From contig JBEIPP010000169.1 of the NCBI GenBank assembly GCA_040376995.1, positions 1-6,781 on the forward strand: DNA of 6,781 nucleotides, in the 5' to 3' direction. The position numbers and the translations under genes are program-made. The notes under the pieces were generated by a model. The model was not told where the DNA came from. It made no database searches and was given only the letters and a program-made list of their open reading frames with translations. Below, piece by piece: positions 5,544-6,781 of the stretch. This DNA comes from UBA4416 sp040376995. GTDB taxonomy: Bacteria; Bacteroidota; Bacteroidia; B-17B0; Aurantibacillaceae. The first letter of the stretch is position 1. Each line of letters opens with the position of its first letter.

Positions 5544-6642
5544 GTTTTACAATTGAACCATCGTTTACGATATAAATCAAGTGTTCTGAATTACTTTGTT
5601 CAAATAATTCTTTTATACGTTCAGGATGGGTATCTGTTATAAATACTTGTCCAAATTTATCCCCACTTACTAATTCAATTAATTTTTTAAAACGCGTTTC
5701 ATCCAATTTATCATAGATGTCATCTAACAATAATAATGGTTTCGTGTGTTTTTTTTCTTTAATGAATTCGAACTGTGCTAATTTTAAAGCTAATAAGTAC
5801 GATTTTTGTTGACCCTGAGAAGCAAATTTTTTGAGGCTATTCCCCATTAATTTAAAATCTAAATCGTCACGGTGCGGACCAACAGTTGTGTGATGAACTG
5901 CCCTGTCTCTTGATAAACTAGCTGTTAAAACCGTTTGATATGATAAATCTTTGATAGATGATTCATATTCCAAACTTACATTTTCGTTACTAACATTAAT
6001 AAATTGATAGTTTTTAATAAATAAAGGAATGAACTCTTCTAAAAAGTGAGCACGGATTCTGATAATTTCTTGACCGTGAATGATGAGTTGTTCATCCCAT
6101 ATTTCAAGACTAGCATTATCAAAAGAACGAATTTCATGAAATTGTTTTAACAGTGCATTACGTTGTTGTAATACATGATTGTAAGCTATTAGTTTCTCTA
6201 AATAAACTTTATCGTATTGAGAGATTATGCTATCCATGAACTTACGCCTCACTTCGCTGCCATCCCAAATCAGTTCAATATCTGAGGGAGAAATCATGAC
6301 TAACGGATATAATCCAATATGTTCTGATAAACGATCGTATTCTTTTTTATTATGTTTGAATTGTTTTTTTGCTCCACGTTTTACTCCGCAAAATATTTCG
6401 TGTGTTTCGCTATTTTTATTTATCCATGCTTGAATAGCAAAAAACGGCAAATCATGTTTGATATTTTGACTATCAATGGAATTAAAAAAACTTTTGCAAA
6501 AAGAGATGTAATGAATAGCATCTAATAAATTTGTTTTACCCATACCATTATTACCAACGAAGCAGTTAAATTTTTTACAGAAATCTACTTGAGCTTCGTC
6601 GTAATTTTTGAAATTTATTAGGGATAATTTTTCTAAAATCAT
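5536..6642 (-). CDS. recF: RecF, DNA replication/repair SMC-like ATPase
   Basis: RecF binds single-/double-strand DNA junctions at gaps and, with RecO and RecR, helps RecA displace SSB. At 368 residues it has normal family length and is complete. Visible motifs are the N-terminal strand LEKLSLINFKNY (3-14), Walker A GNNGMGKT (30-37), the family stretch MISPSDIELIWDGSEVRRKF (116-135), TVGPHRDDLDF (253-263), ABC signature FASQGQQKS (273-281), Walker B LLLLDDIYDKLD (303-314), and a D-loop/H-region FITDTHP (334-340). The ATG gives the expected N-terminus directly at the first conserved strand. The gene follows a strong terminator, so it starts a new transcription unit with the overlapping DUF721 gene. 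Confidence 0.97.
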   Translation of the reverse strand: MILEKLSLINFKNYDEAQVDFCKKFNCFVGNNGMGKTNLLDAIHYISFCKSFFNSIDSQNIKHDLPFFAIQAWINKNSETHEIFCGVKRGAKKQFKHNKKEYDRLSEHIGLYPLVMISPSDIELIWDGSEVRRKFMDSIISQYDKVYLEKLIAYNHVLQQRNALLKQFHEIRSFDNASLEIWDEQLIIHGQEIIRIRAHFLEEFIPLFIKNYQFINVSNENVSLEYESSIKDLSYQTVLTASLSRDRAVHHTTVGPHRDDLDFKLMGNSLKKFASQGQQKSYLLALKLAQFEFIKEKKHTKPLLLLDDIYDKLDETRFKKLIELVSGDKFGQVFITDTHPERIKELFEQSNSEHLIYIVNDGSIVKHG

Positions 6643-6649
6643 TACACCT

Positions 6650-6657
6650 TAAAGGTA
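6650..6657 (-). promoter_or_regulatory. Candidate recF promoter, -7 box TACCTTTA
   Basis: TACCTTTA on the minus strand differs from TAnnTTTG only at the last base and ends 7 nt before the recF ATG. Transcription would then start at or next to the start codon, giving a nearly leaderless message. No convincing -33 element is seen. Its place between a strong terminator and recF is the main support. Confidence 0.4.
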
Positions 6658-6700
6658 CGAATGAAATTTCTAATTTAGTGTTGATGTTAATTAATTGTAT

Positions 6701-6744
6701 AAAACAAAAACGCCCCATTCGCCAGCTCGCGAATGGGGCGTTTT
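6701..6744 (-). terminator. Strong intrinsic terminator between the upstream gene and recF
   Basis: A perfect 16-bp inverted repeat (6707-6722 with 6729-6744) holds the G+C-rich core CGCCCCATTCGC and closes on a 6-nt loop (6723-6728). On the minus strand the stem runs into TTTTTGTTTT, a good U-tract, so it ends the gene whose stop lies 20 nt to the right. The plus strand has only a short T-run directly after the stem, so activity in that direction would be weaker. Confidence 0.92.
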
Positions 6745-6763
6745 AAGTATTTATGTTTTTTTA

Positions 6764-6781
6764 TTAGTCTTTCTTTTTGTC
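6764..6781 (-). CDS. Last codons of an unidentified gene entering from the right
   Basis: Read on the minus strand, the final bases give five codons for DKKKD and then tandem TAA stops (TAATAA, 6761-6766). The terminator begins 19 nt after the first stop, just where a gene's 3' end is expected. Too little is present to name the product, and the frame is chosen only by the stop-terminator arrangement. Confidence 0.5.
   Translation of the reverse strand, partial: DKKKD

Noticed and set aside
6227..6433. 68-codon plus-strand ORF inside recF
   Set aside because: It is antisense to conserved RecF coding sequence; its Ser/Cys/Phe-rich product looks like a shadow of the opposite strand.

Overview
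This A+T-rich window looks like chromosomal DNA of a marine-type Flavobacteriia (Bacteroidota). The support is the character of the proteins (a Bacteroidota-style UvrA, a 97-residue DciA/DUF721 protein next to RecF), TAnnTTTG-like promoter boxes in place of clear Shine-Dalgarno sequences, and intergenic repeats of kinds I recall as common in Flavobacteriaceae. The genus cannot be told from the sequence. Every gene I can support is on the minus strand, so the biological reading order runs from right to left.

Right end, 6643-6781: the last codons of an unidentified minus-strand gene, probably ending DKKKD with tandem stops, are followed by a strong intrinsic terminator (16-bp stem plus a U-tract). 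recF then starts from its own probable promoter with almost no leader. recF overlaps the DciA-like DUF721 gene by 8 nt. A 207-nt gap follows (5043-5249), filled by a homopyrimidine tract, an imperfect hairpin repeat and a cluster of 9-nt direct repeats. A doubtful 55-codon ORF reads through all three. Next come ispH, a DEDDh 3'-5' exonuclease (2 nt later) and a very acidic protein of unknown function (18 nt later), which form a tight operon. A triple-hairpin intergenic repeat starts about 10 nt after that operon and may act as its 3' end. Last is uvrA, which begins at a probable TTG codon behind a Bacteroidota-type -7 box overlapped by a long dyad. uvrA runs off the left edge after 744 codons, inside its third zinc module.

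Most of the genes serve DNA replication and repair: RecF (gap recognition and RecA loading), DciA (replicative helicase loading), a proofreading-type exonuclease, and UvrA (nucleotide excision repair damage sensor). IspH is the exception; it makes isoprenoid precursors by the MEP pathway and is the long form otherwise known from cyanobacteria and plastids.

I found no CRISPR array, insertion sequence, prophage, tRNA or rRNA, and no defence or secretion system. The least explained elements are the acidic, aromatic-rich orphan protein beside the exonuclease, the dyad over the uvrA promoter, and the repeat-filled gap upstream of ispH.
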